Part shown: positions 1 to 8,692 of the stretch, piece after piece
How the letters are laid out: every line of letters begins with the position of its first letter
Numbering within the stretch: position 1 is the first letter of the stretch
Assembly (NCBI GenBank): GCA_019234945.1
Contig: JAFAKX010000050.1
Span: forward strand, 1 to 42,191
Direction of reading: 5' to 3'
Source: Silvibacterium sp.
Lineage (GTDB): Bacteria; Acidobacteriota; Terriglobia; Terriglobales; Acidobacteriaceae
Length of the DNA stretch: 42,191 nucleotides
Program-made: the position numbers and the translations under genes
Notes under the pieces: model-generated
Databases searched by the model: none
What the model saw: only the letters and a program-made list of their open reading frames with translations
What the model was told of the DNA's origin: nothing

Positions 1-2
1 TG

Positions 3-167
3 CTCTTCCATATCTGGCTGCAGCGCTTTGCCTACCGGCAATTGTTCTCCGTGGTGTTGTTCAAGACATTAAAGCGTGCCATCGACGGCCGGCCTTTCGC
101 CTGGGACAAGATCGAGCGCACGGCAAAGATGTCACGCCAGACGGAGAGCATTACAGCGGGAAGCTGA
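3..167 (+). CDS. C-terminal fragment of a membrane glycosyltransferase (family 2-like), truncated by the window start
   Basis: Frame 3 is open from the window edge: LFHIWLQRFAYRQLFSVVLFKTLKRAIDGRPFAWDKIERTAKMSRQTESITAGS*. The QRFxYRQ...W.K.ER pattern resembles GT2 C-termini. Confidence 0.5.
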   Translation, partial: LFHIWLQRFAYRQLFSVVLFKTLKRAIDGRPFAWDKIERTAKMSRQTESITAGS

Positions 168-445
168 CCGCGTCCTTCCGAAAAATTCAGGCACGGCGGC
201 AGGCTTGAAGAAATGCTGCATTCCGCCGATGACTAAAGTGTGTTTTCGCCGATCGAAAGTTGCCCGAATTCATTGTTCGGAGACGAGCCCCGCGCCGGAC
301 CGTGCTAACTTCAGAGTCACTATTCAGCTGACAGACAAGCGGTTTGAAGAGCATGTCTCTTCAGGAGGAGTTCAGCCGCTTCTGCAGTGATGTGCAGGGT
401 CTTCTCCCTTCCCGGCGTTGTCATCCCTATCCCGAGGAAATTCTT

Positions 446-1368
446 ATGTCGTTCTCAATTCGCCCAACGTCTGTGGCGATTTTTCTGCTAGCGGCGATCT
501 CTGTGTGTTCCGGCCAGAGCGTAGACTCTTCTGCACTTCTGCTGGCGCATGACTCTTCATCGACCGGCTATTCTTCCAGCCGCACCAGCCTTAATCCGGC
601 ACCCAACCCGGCGACGGCATCTCCGACCCTCATCGCGGGGGCCGCGGATCCGTCACCGGCAGTCCGAGGCGTTACCAGCCAGAGACCGGCATCCTCCGCG
701 ACCGGCAGGTGGCTATTTACACAAAAAGCGTGGGAGCATTCGTCAGCCCGCTCGGGCTTGGAATCGGGGCGGCGACGACTGTCAGCCGTTCGCTCAACCT
801 GCGCGCCGCTGGGAATTTCTTCGGTTACAGCCTGAGCGGCATCAACAGCGGGGTCAAGTACCAGGGATCGCTGGGCTTTCAGTCCGTGCAGACGAGCGTC
901 GACTGGTTTCCATGGCACAGGAGCTTTCACGTCAGTCCCGGCGTGCTCTTCTATAACCAGAACCACATCACGGTCCATGGTGGTGTTGCTGCTGGCCAGT
1001 CCTTCACCGTGAATGGCGCGAATTATTACAGCGCGGCCGCCGATCCAGTAACTCTGTACGGGAGCGTAGCCTTTCGGCGCACTTCGCCGATGTTGACCGC
1101 CGGCTGGGGAAACTGGCTCCCCCGCGGACGGGAAAAGCATTTCAGTTTTCCATTTGAAGTTGGGTTCGCCTACGTCGGCGACCCGCCACTAACGTTGAAT
1201 TTCACTGGTGTGGTCTGCGATACGCCGGCACAGGTAAATTGCCGTTCTATCGACTCCGATCCGACGGTGCAGCAGAATATCGATGCGCAAAGGAAGAAAT
1301 ACCAGAACGATCTGGCATATGTTCGCTTCTATCCAATCCTGTCGTCTGGGGTCGCCTATAAGTTCTAA
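446..1368 (+). pseudogene. Secreted/outer-membrane beta-barrel-like hypothetical protein with an apparent frameshift (signal peptide in frame 2, conserved body in frame 1)
   Basis: ATG at 446 is preceded by GAGGAA. MSFSIRPTSVAIFLLAAISVCSGQ is a clear signal peptide. The body (VAIYTKSVGAFVSPLGLGIGAATTVSRSLNLRAAGNFFGY...GVAYKF*, ending in an aromatic residue) is in another frame and has only a GTG at 709. Confidence 0.5.
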
Positions 1369-1477
1369 GTCGGCCGCGCCGCCTGCTGTGCTAACGTAGG
1401 CTGTCCTCCGCGACTCCCAGCCAGGGATTCCCCCGCCGATTCGCACCGCCGAATCGAAGAGGGTAAACTAATGCGTT

Positions 1478-3073
1478 ATGGCTACCGTCGCGATCTCCAC
1501 GTCTATCCAGCCACGTTCGCCGCAAGGCGAATTTCGAAACGAACCTTTCACCGACTTTTCCCGGCACGACAACGCCCAGGCGATGAAAGACGCGCTTGTT
1601 CGGGTGGGGGACATGCTCGGTCACGAGTATGAGCTGATCATCGGTGGAGAGCGCTTGCGCACCGCCGCCAAAATCGAATCGCGAAATCCAGCCCGGCCGC
1701 AACAGGTCGTTGGCACTCACCAGAAGGCTGGCGCCGAGCACGCCGACAAGGCGGTGCAGGCGGCCCTCCGCGCATTTGCCAGCTGGCAACATGCACCGAT
1801 TGAGGAGCGGGTCTCGCTTCTCTTGAACGCTGCTCACATTATCCGCACACGCAAGTTCGAGTTTTGCGCCTGGCTCGTCTACGAGGTCGGAAAGAACTGG
1901 GTGGAAGCCGACGCCGATGTCGCCGAGACCATCGATTTTCTGGAGTTTTACTCGCGCGAGGCGTTGCGCCTGGCCGGCGCAACCACTCCGATCCAGTATC
2001 CGGGTGAGCGAAACCAACTCGCATATATTCCGCTCGGCGTGGGCGCTGTCATTCCGCCGTGGAATTTTCCCTTTGCCATCATGGCTGGGATGACGTCGGC
2101 AGCCATCGTCACCGGCAACACGGTGGTGCTCAAGCCATCGAGCGATTCTCCCACGATCGCCGCCAGGTTCATGGACGTTTTGGAAGAAGCTGGTATGCCG
2201 CCGGGCGTCGTCAACTTCTGTCCTGGGTCCGGAGCCACGTTTGGCAACGCGCTGGTACAGCATCCCAAGACGCGCTTTGTGGCCTTCACTGGCTCGAAGG
2301 AGGTTGGACTCGACATCCACGAGCGGGCGGCAAAGACCCAGCCCGGTCAGATCTGGATCAAGCGCACCGTGCTCGAGATGGGCGGCAAGGATTCGATCAT
2401 CGTCTCATCTGACGCCGATCTCGACCAGGCCGTCGAAGGTGTGGTCTCTGCCGCCTTCGGATTCAGCGGACAGAAATGCTCCGCCTGTTCGCGCGCCATT
2501 ATCGAAGAGCCCATTTACGACGTCTTCGTCGATCGCGTTCGGGAGCGGGTGGCGAAACTGACGGTCGGTGATCCGGCGGCGAACCCGAATATGGGGCCTG
2601 TCGTCAACGAAGGCGCGCTCAGGACTGTAATCGATTATGTCGATATCGGAAAGAAAGAGGGCCGCCTGGTCGCGGGGGGCGAACCCATCGACACTCCGGA
2701 GCAAGGATATTTCGTCCAGCCCACCGTAATTGTGGACGTCGCTCCCGACGCCCGCATCTCGCAGGAAGAGATCTTCGGTCCTGTTCTGGCAATCATCAAG
2801 GCCCGCGACTATGACGCGGCACTGGCGATTGCGAATAACACGGAGTTCGGACTGACGGGAGCCGTCTATTCGGCCGATAAGGAAAAGCTCGAGCGCGCGC
2901 GCCGGGAGTTCCACGTCGGAAACCTTTACTTCAATCGCAAATGCACAGGCGCGATGGTCGGCGCGCATCCGTTCGGGGGCTTTAATATGTCCGGAACCGA
3001 CTCTAAGGCCGGCGGCCCTGATTATCTCTACCTATTTACGCAGGCGAAATCTGTTGCTGAGAAGCTCTTGTAA
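1478..3073 (+). CDS. pruA/rocA: L-glutamate gamma-semialdehyde dehydrogenase (1-pyrroline-5-carboxylate dehydrogenase)
   Basis: 531 aa; aldehyde dehydrogenase motifs VIPPWNFPFAI, FTGSKEVG, LEMGGKD, FGFSGQKCSACSR; P5CDH-type N-terminus. Confidence 0.9.
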   Translation: MATVAISTSIQPRSPQGEFRNEPFTDFSRHDNAQAMKDALVRVGDMLGHEYELIIGGERLRTAAKIESRNPARPQQVVGTHQKAGAEHADKAVQAALRAFASWQHAPIEERVSLLLNAAHIIRTRKFEFCAWLVYEVGKNWVEADADVAETIDFLEFYSREALRLAGATTPIQYPGERNQLAYIPLGVGAVIPPWNFPFAIMAGMTSAAIVTGNTVVLKPSSDSPTIAARFMDVLEEAGMPPGVVNFCPGSGATFGNALVQHPKTRFVAFTGSKEVGLDIHERAAKTQPGQIWIKRTVLEMGGKDSIIVSSDADLDQAVEGVVSAAFGFSGQKCSACSRAIIEEPIYDVFVDRVRERVAKLTVGDPAANPNMGPVVNEGALRTVIDYVDIGKKEGRLVAGGEPIDTPEQGYFVQPTVIVDVAPDARISQEEIFGPVLAIIKARDYDAALAIANNTEFGLTGAVYSADKEKLERARREFHVGNLYFNRKCTGAMVGAHPFGGFNMSGTDSKAGGPDYLYLFTQAKSVAEKLL

Positions 3074-3145
3074 TTGCGTCATCTTGCAGTTGTGGATCTC
3101 ATGCATTTCCCCTTTGGACCAAGGCTGACTTAGTCAGTCGAATGC

Positions 3146-3532
3146 GTGGAGAGAGTTGTGGCAAAAATTCTATGCGTGGATGACGATCCAGACGTCATTG
3201 CGCTCAAAAGAAGCATTCTGGAACAGGCAGGTTATGAAGTTACGACCTGCATTTCCGCTGAGGATGCCATTCGAGAGATTCAGCGGGTCGCTTTTGATGG
3301 TGTGGTAACCGATTGGCGATTGGGAAGCGAGCGCGGACGTGCGATTGTGGAAGCCGCGAAAGCGCAATCCGCGGTGCCGGTCATAGTTGTTTCCGGATTT
3401 GTTGCTGAAGCTTTCCAGGCGGCCGAGCCGATGGCCGACATCTATCTCGAGAAGCCGGCCGACCCGCGCGAGCTCGTGAAGATCCTGGACACCCTGCTGG
3501 ATACAAAGTCGATCCGCCGCTACGATAGGTAG
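3146..3532 (+). CDS. Single-domain response regulator (REC only)
   Basis: ILCVDDDPD acidic pocket, VVTDWRLG phospho-Asp, VIVVSG and YLEKP switch residues; no output domain. Confidence 0.85.
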   Translation: MERVVAKILCVDDDPDVIALKRSILEQAGYEVTTCISAEDAIREIQRVAFDGVVTDWRLGSERGRAIVEAAKAQSAVPVIVVSGFVAEAFQAAEPMADIYLEKPADPRELVKILDTLLDTKSIRRYDR

Positions 3533-3558
3533 GCCTGACACAGATGGCGTAGCAGGGA

Positions 3559-3592
3559 AGGCCTCCTGATCAAATTGCTGACCGGGAGGCCT
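3559..3592. terminator. Putative bidirectional terminator hairpin between convergent genes
   Basis: Perfect inverted repeat AGGCCTCC-N18-GGAGGCCT between the REC gene (+) and the LuxR-type regulator (-). There is no T-tract and the loop is long. Confidence 0.35.
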
Positions 3593-3652
3593 AAACCAAG
3601 AGCTGAAGTCGCCGCCGGAAAATCCCGGCCCACTGGCCCATTCACTGCGGCG

Positions 3653-4309
3653 CTAGTTCGTCTGCACCATTGTGTCTCCTATCTGGGCCGCAGCCTCGGC
3701 CAGCATTCGGTGGTGGATGGTAAACAGCGCCAGCTCCAGCCGATCGGATACACCTGTTTTGTCGTAAATGCTGCGCAGGTAATTCTTGATTACCTGCTCG
3801 GTTGTCATCAGGCGCATTGCGATTTCCTTGTTCTTGCACCCCTGCACAATCAGCGCGACGATTTTCATCTCCTTGGGAGTAAGCCGGTCACGGACCCGTG
3901 CTCCAACGAGATCCTCTTCAATCACGCCGGTGGGCGTAGCAGGTACGTGAAGGCTGCGTTCGCCGCGTGCGACCCTCCGCACGCAGTCGATCAGCGCCGG
4001 CCCGTTGACAGCCCGATGTACTGCCGCCTGAACGCCGGCGGAGATGAAGGAGGAGGCAGGCTCGGTGTTTTCCGCGATTACGACGGAAAGGCTTCCGTTC
4101 GCGCGAACCCGATCGACCAACTGATGTACGTTCGGTTTCATTGCGGAGGCGAACAGGAGAATCGCTCCTTTGAAAGTGTCTAAAGTTGGAAATAGGCGCT
4201 CCGTTTCGCCACATTGGGCGATGATCCGGAAATCATCTTCCATAGCCAGAACTTTCGCAGTTCCTGCACGGAAGATAGCCTGATTGTCGGCCAGTATTAT
4301 CTTTTTCAT
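3653..4309 (-). CDS. NarL/LuxR-type DNA-binding response regulator with a degenerate receiver domain
   Basis: C-terminal LuxR HTH (LTPKEMKIVALIVQGCKNKEIAMRLMTTEQVIKNYLRSIYDKTGVSDRLELALF). The N-terminal receiver fold lacks the phospho-acceptor Asp (AILLFASAMKPN). Confidence 0.85.
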   Translation of the reverse strand: MKKIILADNQAIFRAGTAKVLAMEDDFRIIAQCGETERLFPTLDTFKGAILLFASAMKPNVHQLVDRVRANGSLSVVIAENTEPASSFISAGVQAAVHRAVNGPALIDCVRRVARGERSLHVPATPTGVIEEDLVGARVRDRLTPKEMKIVALIVQGCKNKEIAMRLMTTEQVIKNYLRSIYDKTGVSDRLELALFTIHHRMLAEAAAQIGDTMVQTN

Positions 4310-4491
4310 TCGTTCTCTCAGCGTCTTCGATCTTTATCAACGGAATTATGTCTTTGCGCCACAGCAGGCGCTTTCAGACATGAAAGATCGATCTGGAGGG
4401 CAAACGCATTTAATGCGTATGCACAACTTATCGACCAAGGCAGCAGTGCGTAACTTATGTCCACTATCCAGACACAAACAAGTCCCTTTCA

Positions 4492-4510
4492 TAACTCCGT
4501 GGCGGAGTTA
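4492..4510. promoter_or_regulatory. Candidate operator: perfect 8-bp inverted repeat with 3-nt spacer
   Basis: TAACTCCG-TGG-CGGAGTTA in the divergent intergenic region between the LuxR-type regulator (-) and the REC-TrxR fusion (+). Confidence 0.45.
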
Positions 4511-4671
4511 CGACTAGGATTAGCAGTTCCGGGTAAAGATGGAGATAGGCTAACCCGGAACGTTGTAATTGAAAAGCAAAAAGTTGCACATGTCCAACAA
4601 ATTTTTGCTGATTTTCGGGTGAGCGGCCGGTCGGCCACCTGCGGCCCGGCCAGGTAATAAACTGGAAGCAT

Positions 4672-6324
4672 ATGGCGAAACCAGTCATTCTGGCCATCGA
4701 CGACGACGCGAGTGTGCTTGAGGCAGTCGTTCAGGACCTGCGCCGCAAGTATGGCGCGACATACCGCATCCTGCGGGCGGGCTCCGGCCAGGCCGCCCTC
4801 GACACCTGCGCCCAACTCCAGCAGCGAGGCGACGCTGTTGCCCTGTTTCTCTCCGACCAGCGCATGCCGGGCATGTCTGGCGTCGACCTTCTTGAAAGGG
4901 CACAAAAGCTGTATCCCGAAGCCAAACGTGCCCTTCTCACTGCCTATGCCGATACCGAGGCGGCGATCCGGGCCATCAACACGGCGAAGATCCACTACTA
5001 CCTCACCAAGCCATGGGACCCTCCCGAGGAGCAGCTTTACCCGGTGCTCGATGATCTGCTGGAGGCCTGGAACGAAGGCTACCGCCCTCCCTTCGAGGGC
5101 CTGCGTGTGGTCGGACCCCGCTGGTCTTTGGAGGATCACCTCGTGCGCGAGTTCCTGTCGAGAAACCAGGTTCCGTATGTATGGGTCGATCCCGAGCGCG
5201 ACGGTCAGGCATTCGACCTGCTCGCGCGATACAAGTTGGATGACACCCGGCTCCCGGCGGTGCTTTTCCCGGACGGTGCCGCGTTGGTGCAGCCGACCCA
5301 ACAGGAGCTGGCCGAAAAGATAGGTCTGAGTACGCACGCGACAAGGGAGTACTACGATCTCGTGGTTGTCGGCGGAGGCCCTGCTGGCCTTGGCGCGGCC
5401 GTCTACGGCACCTCCGAAGGGCTGCACACTCTGGTGGTCGAGCCGGAAGCCCCCGGAGGTCAAGCTGCCTCGAGTTCGCGCATCGAGAATTACCTTGGCT
5501 TTCCTTCAGGCCTGAGCGGCGCCGACCTGGCGCGCAGGGCCTATGTGCAGGCCTCGCGCTTCAAGGCTGAATTTCTCACCCAGTGCGTAACCGGTATTCG
5601 CGCACAGAATCAGTACCGGATGGTTCGCACCGGCGACGGACGCGAGATCTCATGCCGCGTGTGCCTCATCGCAACCGGAGTCAATTACCGCCGCCTGGAG
5701 GCGCCCGGGATCGACCAACTGACGGGCAAAGGAGTCTACTATGGGGCGGCGCTGGTCGAAGCGCGTTCCTGCGCGGAGGAAAGGGTGTTCGTTGTCGGTG
5801 GCGCCAATTCGGCCGGCCAGGCCGCCATGCATTTCTCAAAGTATGCCCGGCAGGTCACCATGCTCGTGCGCGCGGAGTCGCTCGAAAAGTCAATGTCGAA
5901 ATATTTAATCGATCAGATTGCGCAAACATCCAATATAACCGTGGAGACGCACTCGCAGGTTGTTGAAGCCATGGGACAAAACCGCCTTGAATGCCTCAAA
6001 ATCCGAAATTCTGGCGGAGAGGAGGTTCGGCCAGCTGCCGGGCTGTTTATTTTCATTGGGGCGGCGCCGACCACCGAATGGCTACCTGCGGAGATTATGC
6101 GCGATCCTAACGGATTTATCCTCTCGGGCTCCGACCTCAAGGTGGAAAACAAGCTTCCACGCGTTTGGAAGGAAGAACGCGAGCCGTTCTTGCTGGAGAC
6201 CAGCATGTCCGGGGTGTTTGTGGCGGGTGACGTAAGACACGGCTCGGTAAAGCGTGTGGCATCAGCCGTCGGCGAGGGCTCGATCGCCGTGCAGTTCATG
6301 CATCAATATCTGGCACGTTTTTAG
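4672..6324 (+). CDS. Fused response regulator receiver / glutaredoxin-like linker / thioredoxin-reductase-like FAD-dependent oxidoreductase
   Basis: REC: AIDDDAS, LFLSDQRMPGMSG, LLTAY, YYLTKPW. TrxR-like: VVVGGGPAGLGAAVYGTSEG, EPEAPGGQAASSSRIENYLGFP, CLIATGVNYRRL, VFVVGGANSAGQAAMHF, GVFVAGDVRHGSVKRVASAVGEGSIAV. Confidence 0.9.
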   Translation: MAKPVILAIDDDASVLEAVVQDLRRKYGATYRILRAGSGQAALDTCAQLQQRGDAVALFLSDQRMPGMSGVDLLERAQKLYPEAKRALLTAYADTEAAIRAINTAKIHYYLTKPWDPPEEQLYPVLDDLLEAWNEGYRPPFEGLRVVGPRWSLEDHLVREFLSRNQVPYVWVDPERDGQAFDLLARYKLDDTRLPAVLFPDGAALVQPTQQELAEKIGLSTHATREYYDLVVVGGGPAGLGAAVYGTSEGLHTLVVEPEAPGGQAASSSRIENYLGFPSGLSGADLARRAYVQASRFKAEFLTQCVTGIRAQNQYRMVRTGDGREISCRVCLIATGVNYRRLEAPGIDQLTGKGVYYGAALVEARSCAEERVFVVGGANSAGQAAMHFSKYARQVTMLVRAESLEKSMSKYLIDQIAQTSNITVETHSQVVEAMGQNRLECLKIRNSGGEEVRPAAGLFIFIGAAPTTEWLPAEIMRDPNGFILSGSDLKVENKLPRVWKEEREPFLLETSMSGVFVAGDVRHGSVKRVASAVGEGSIAVQFMHQYLARF

Positions 6325-7781
6325 TGACGGGAAAAAACGAATCGATGGAAGCAAACCAAAGCAAGCTGAACACAAGAACCATTTCAGCGCGAGAACTGCT
6401 CGCGCAAGTTCAAGAAATACCCATCTTTCATCAGAGCAGGGAGCAGGATCTCGACTGTCTCGAAGACGTAGAGCTGGTCGATGTACCGGCGGGTGCCCTG
6501 CTCTTTGATCGCGGCGACAAAGAGATCTTCTTCTGGATACTGCTTTCTGGTGAAGTGCGCGTCGCCAAGCCTGAAGACGACGGCGGCCGCACGCTGCTTC
6601 TCACGCTCAAATCGGGCGACACGTTCGGGGAGGTTCCGCTTCTGACTGGAATCCCTGCCGCGCCTGCTCGCGGCGAAGTTATGCAGGCAAGCAGGCTGGT
6701 ACGTATCAGCCCTGAGTCTTTCTGGAGCCTGATGGGAACCTGTCCCGTTGTCCGCTCCGGCATTCTGTCGAACATGGGGCGGCGTCTCGAAGTCTACCAG
6801 GCGCTCACGCTTCATCGGGAGAAGCTCATCTCGCTCGGCACTTTGGCTGCTGGCCTGATGCACGAACTGAACAACCCCGGCACCGCTGCCCGGCGTGCCT
6901 CTGCACAGTTGCGGGAGAATCTGGTTTGCTTGCAGCAAATAAGTCTGCGCCTCAGCCGCGCCCCGCTTACTCCCGAGCAGAAAGACTGCATGCGCGACCT
7001 GCAGGAAATGGCGTTGAAGTGCGACAAGCCTGTGGTCATGAACACGCTCGACCAGGCCGACATGGAGGAGGAACTGCTGAGCTGGCTCGAGGGCATCGGC
7101 GTCGAGCACGCGGAACAGATCGCTCCTACACTGGCTTCTGTTGGCTGGCACCGCGAAGACATCGAGTGTGCTCGGTCCGCCTTTACCGCGGAGTTGTTCT
7201 CCGACGCGCTCAACTGGCTCACGGCGCTTCTTTCCAGCATGCAACTGGTTGGCACAATTGAAGAGAGCATTGCGCGCGTTACCGACCTCGTCATAGCGGT
7301 CAAGAAATACGCCTACGACGACAAGAATCGAGAGCGCGAAATCGACATACACGACAGCATCCAGAGCACATTGACGATTCTGGCTCACAAATTCCGCCAC
7401 AAGCAGATCGCCATCGAAAAGCGCTTTGCTCCCGAAATGCCTAGGGTCAAGACAAAAGGCGCCGGGCTGAGCCAGGTGTGGACCAATATCCTCGATAACG
7501 CCATCGACGCCTCGCCGGAGCAGGGAAAGATTGTCATCCGCACGTGGACGGAAAACGGAAATGCGTGCATCGGAATCGCCGATCAGGGGCCGGGCGTTCC
7601 TCCTGAACACCGGGAGCAGATCTTTGATCCATTCTTCACCACCAAGCCCGCAGGCGTGGGCACCGGCCTTGGATTGGACATTGCGCAACGAATCATCGTG
7701 GGTCAGTTTGGCGGCAGCATCACCTTCACCTCCGACCCCGGAAACACAGAGTTCGTCGTCAGGGTACCCGCCGAAGATTGA
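6324..7781 (+). CDS. Sensor histidine kinase with N-terminal cyclic-nucleotide-binding-like (CRP fold) domain
   Basis: GTG start overlaps the previous stop (TAGTG). CRP-like region IPIFHQS...DRGDKEIFFWILLSGEVRV...LKSGDTFGEVPLL; H-box SLGTLAAGLMHELNNP; HATPase NILDNAIDAS, IADQGPGVPPEHREQIFDPFFTTK, GTGLGLDIAQRI. Confidence 0.9.
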   Translation: MTGKNESMEANQSKLNTRTISARELLAQVQEIPIFHQSREQDLDCLEDVELVDVPAGALLFDRGDKEIFFWILLSGEVRVAKPEDDGGRTLLLTLKSGDTFGEVPLLTGIPAAPARGEVMQASRLVRISPESFWSLMGTCPVVRSGILSNMGRRLEVYQALTLHREKLISLGTLAAGLMHELNNPGTAARRASAQLRENLVCLQQISLRLSRAPLTPEQKDCMRDLQEMALKCDKPVVMNTLDQADMEEELLSWLEGIGVEHAEQIAPTLASVGWHREDIECARSAFTAELFSDALNWLTALLSSMQLVGTIEESIARVTDLVIAVKKYAYDDKNREREIDIHDSIQSTLTILAHKFRHKQIAIEKRFAPEMPRVKTKGAGLSQVWTNILDNAIDASPEQGKIVIRTWTENGNACIGIADQGPGVPPEHREQIFDPFFTTKPAGVGTGLGLDIAQRIIVGQFGGSITFTSDPGNTEFVVRVPAED

Positions 7782-7912
7782 TCCGAGCACTTGCTGACGC
7801 GCTTCCTATGAATGCCGGGAGACTGTTTGCAGCCCCAGTACAGCCCCTTTCGTCTCTCGCGCGCTTTTCCGTACACTAATGGGTAAATTCTCTCGAAAGC
7901 GAGTTCCCGCCT

Positions 7913-8692
7913 TTGGCCCGTCAGCTTTACACCGCTTATGTCGATCGGAAGCTCCTGCTGTCGGAGCCAGCCCAGTGCTTCCATCTCGAGTTTTCCGTTC
8001 CGGAACTCGAGAAATTCGACTTCATTCCCGGCCAGTTTGTCTCGACCGTTGCTCCTGACCCGAACGGCAAACAGCAAACGCGCGCCTACTCGATTGCTTC
8101 GGCTCCGCGGGGGAACAAATTCGACCTCTGCGTGAATCGCGTCGAGGGCGGATTCTTCTCCAACCTGCTTTGCGATCTCGAGCCGGGCGACAAAGTTGAG
8201 TTCCATGGTCCGCACGGGCTTTTTACCCTTCGCCAGCCGTTTACGGATAGCGTTTTCATCGCCACCGGAACCGGCATTGCGCCGATGCTTGCCTTCGTGC
8301 AGCATCTTTTTCCGGACAATGGAGAAGACCGCAGCAACAGCCGCGACATCTGGCTCGTCTACGGAACACGCTACGAGACCGAAATCTATTATCAGAAATA
8401 TTTCGAGAGGATAGCCGCCGAGCGGCACAACTTCCGCTACGTCTCAACGCTGAGCCGAGCCAAAGAAGGCTGGGAGGGCCTGCGCGGATATGTGCAGGAT
8501 CACGTTGCGCGCATCCTCGATCAGCGTGATTCATTGAACCATTCAGGGGCCTTGCCGACGGCCGCCGAAGGCACAGGGTTCGACATCCACGCCTATATCT
8601 GCGGGCTCAACGACATGGTGTCCGGCAACCGCGACCGGCTCACCGAGCGCGGATGGCAGCGTAAGCAGATCATCTTCGAGCGCTACGACTAG
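7913..8692 (+). CDS. Ferredoxin--NADP reductase-like FAD/NAD(P)-binding oxidoreductase
   Basis: RAYSIASAP FAD motif, FIATGTGIAPMLAF NAD(P) motif, terminal YICGLNDMV...IIFERYD. TTG start as called in the ORF track. Confidence 0.85.
   Translation: MARQLYTAYVDRKLLLSEPAQCFHLEFSVPELEKFDFIPGQFVSTVAPDPNGKQQTRAYSIASAPRGNKFDLCVNRVEGGFFSNLLCDLEPGDKVEFHGPHGLFTLRQPFTDSVFIATGTGIAPMLAFVQHLFPDNGEDRSNSRDIWLVYGTRYETEIYYQKYFERIAAERHNFRYVSTLSRAKEGWEGLRGYVQDHVARILDQRDSLNHSGALPTAAEGTGFDIHAYICGLNDMVSGNRDRLTERGWQRKQIIFERYD

Noticed and set aside
1391-2320. 309-aa ORF on the minus strand
   Set aside because: Antisense to the P5C dehydrogenase gene.
4489-5463. 324-aa ORF on the minus strand
   Set aside because: Antisense to the REC-flavoprotein fusion gene and its promoter region.
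6384-7790. 468-aa ORF on the minus strand
   Set aside because: Antisense to the histidine kinase, whose domain motifs are unmistakable; long antisense ORFs are common in GC-rich DNA.
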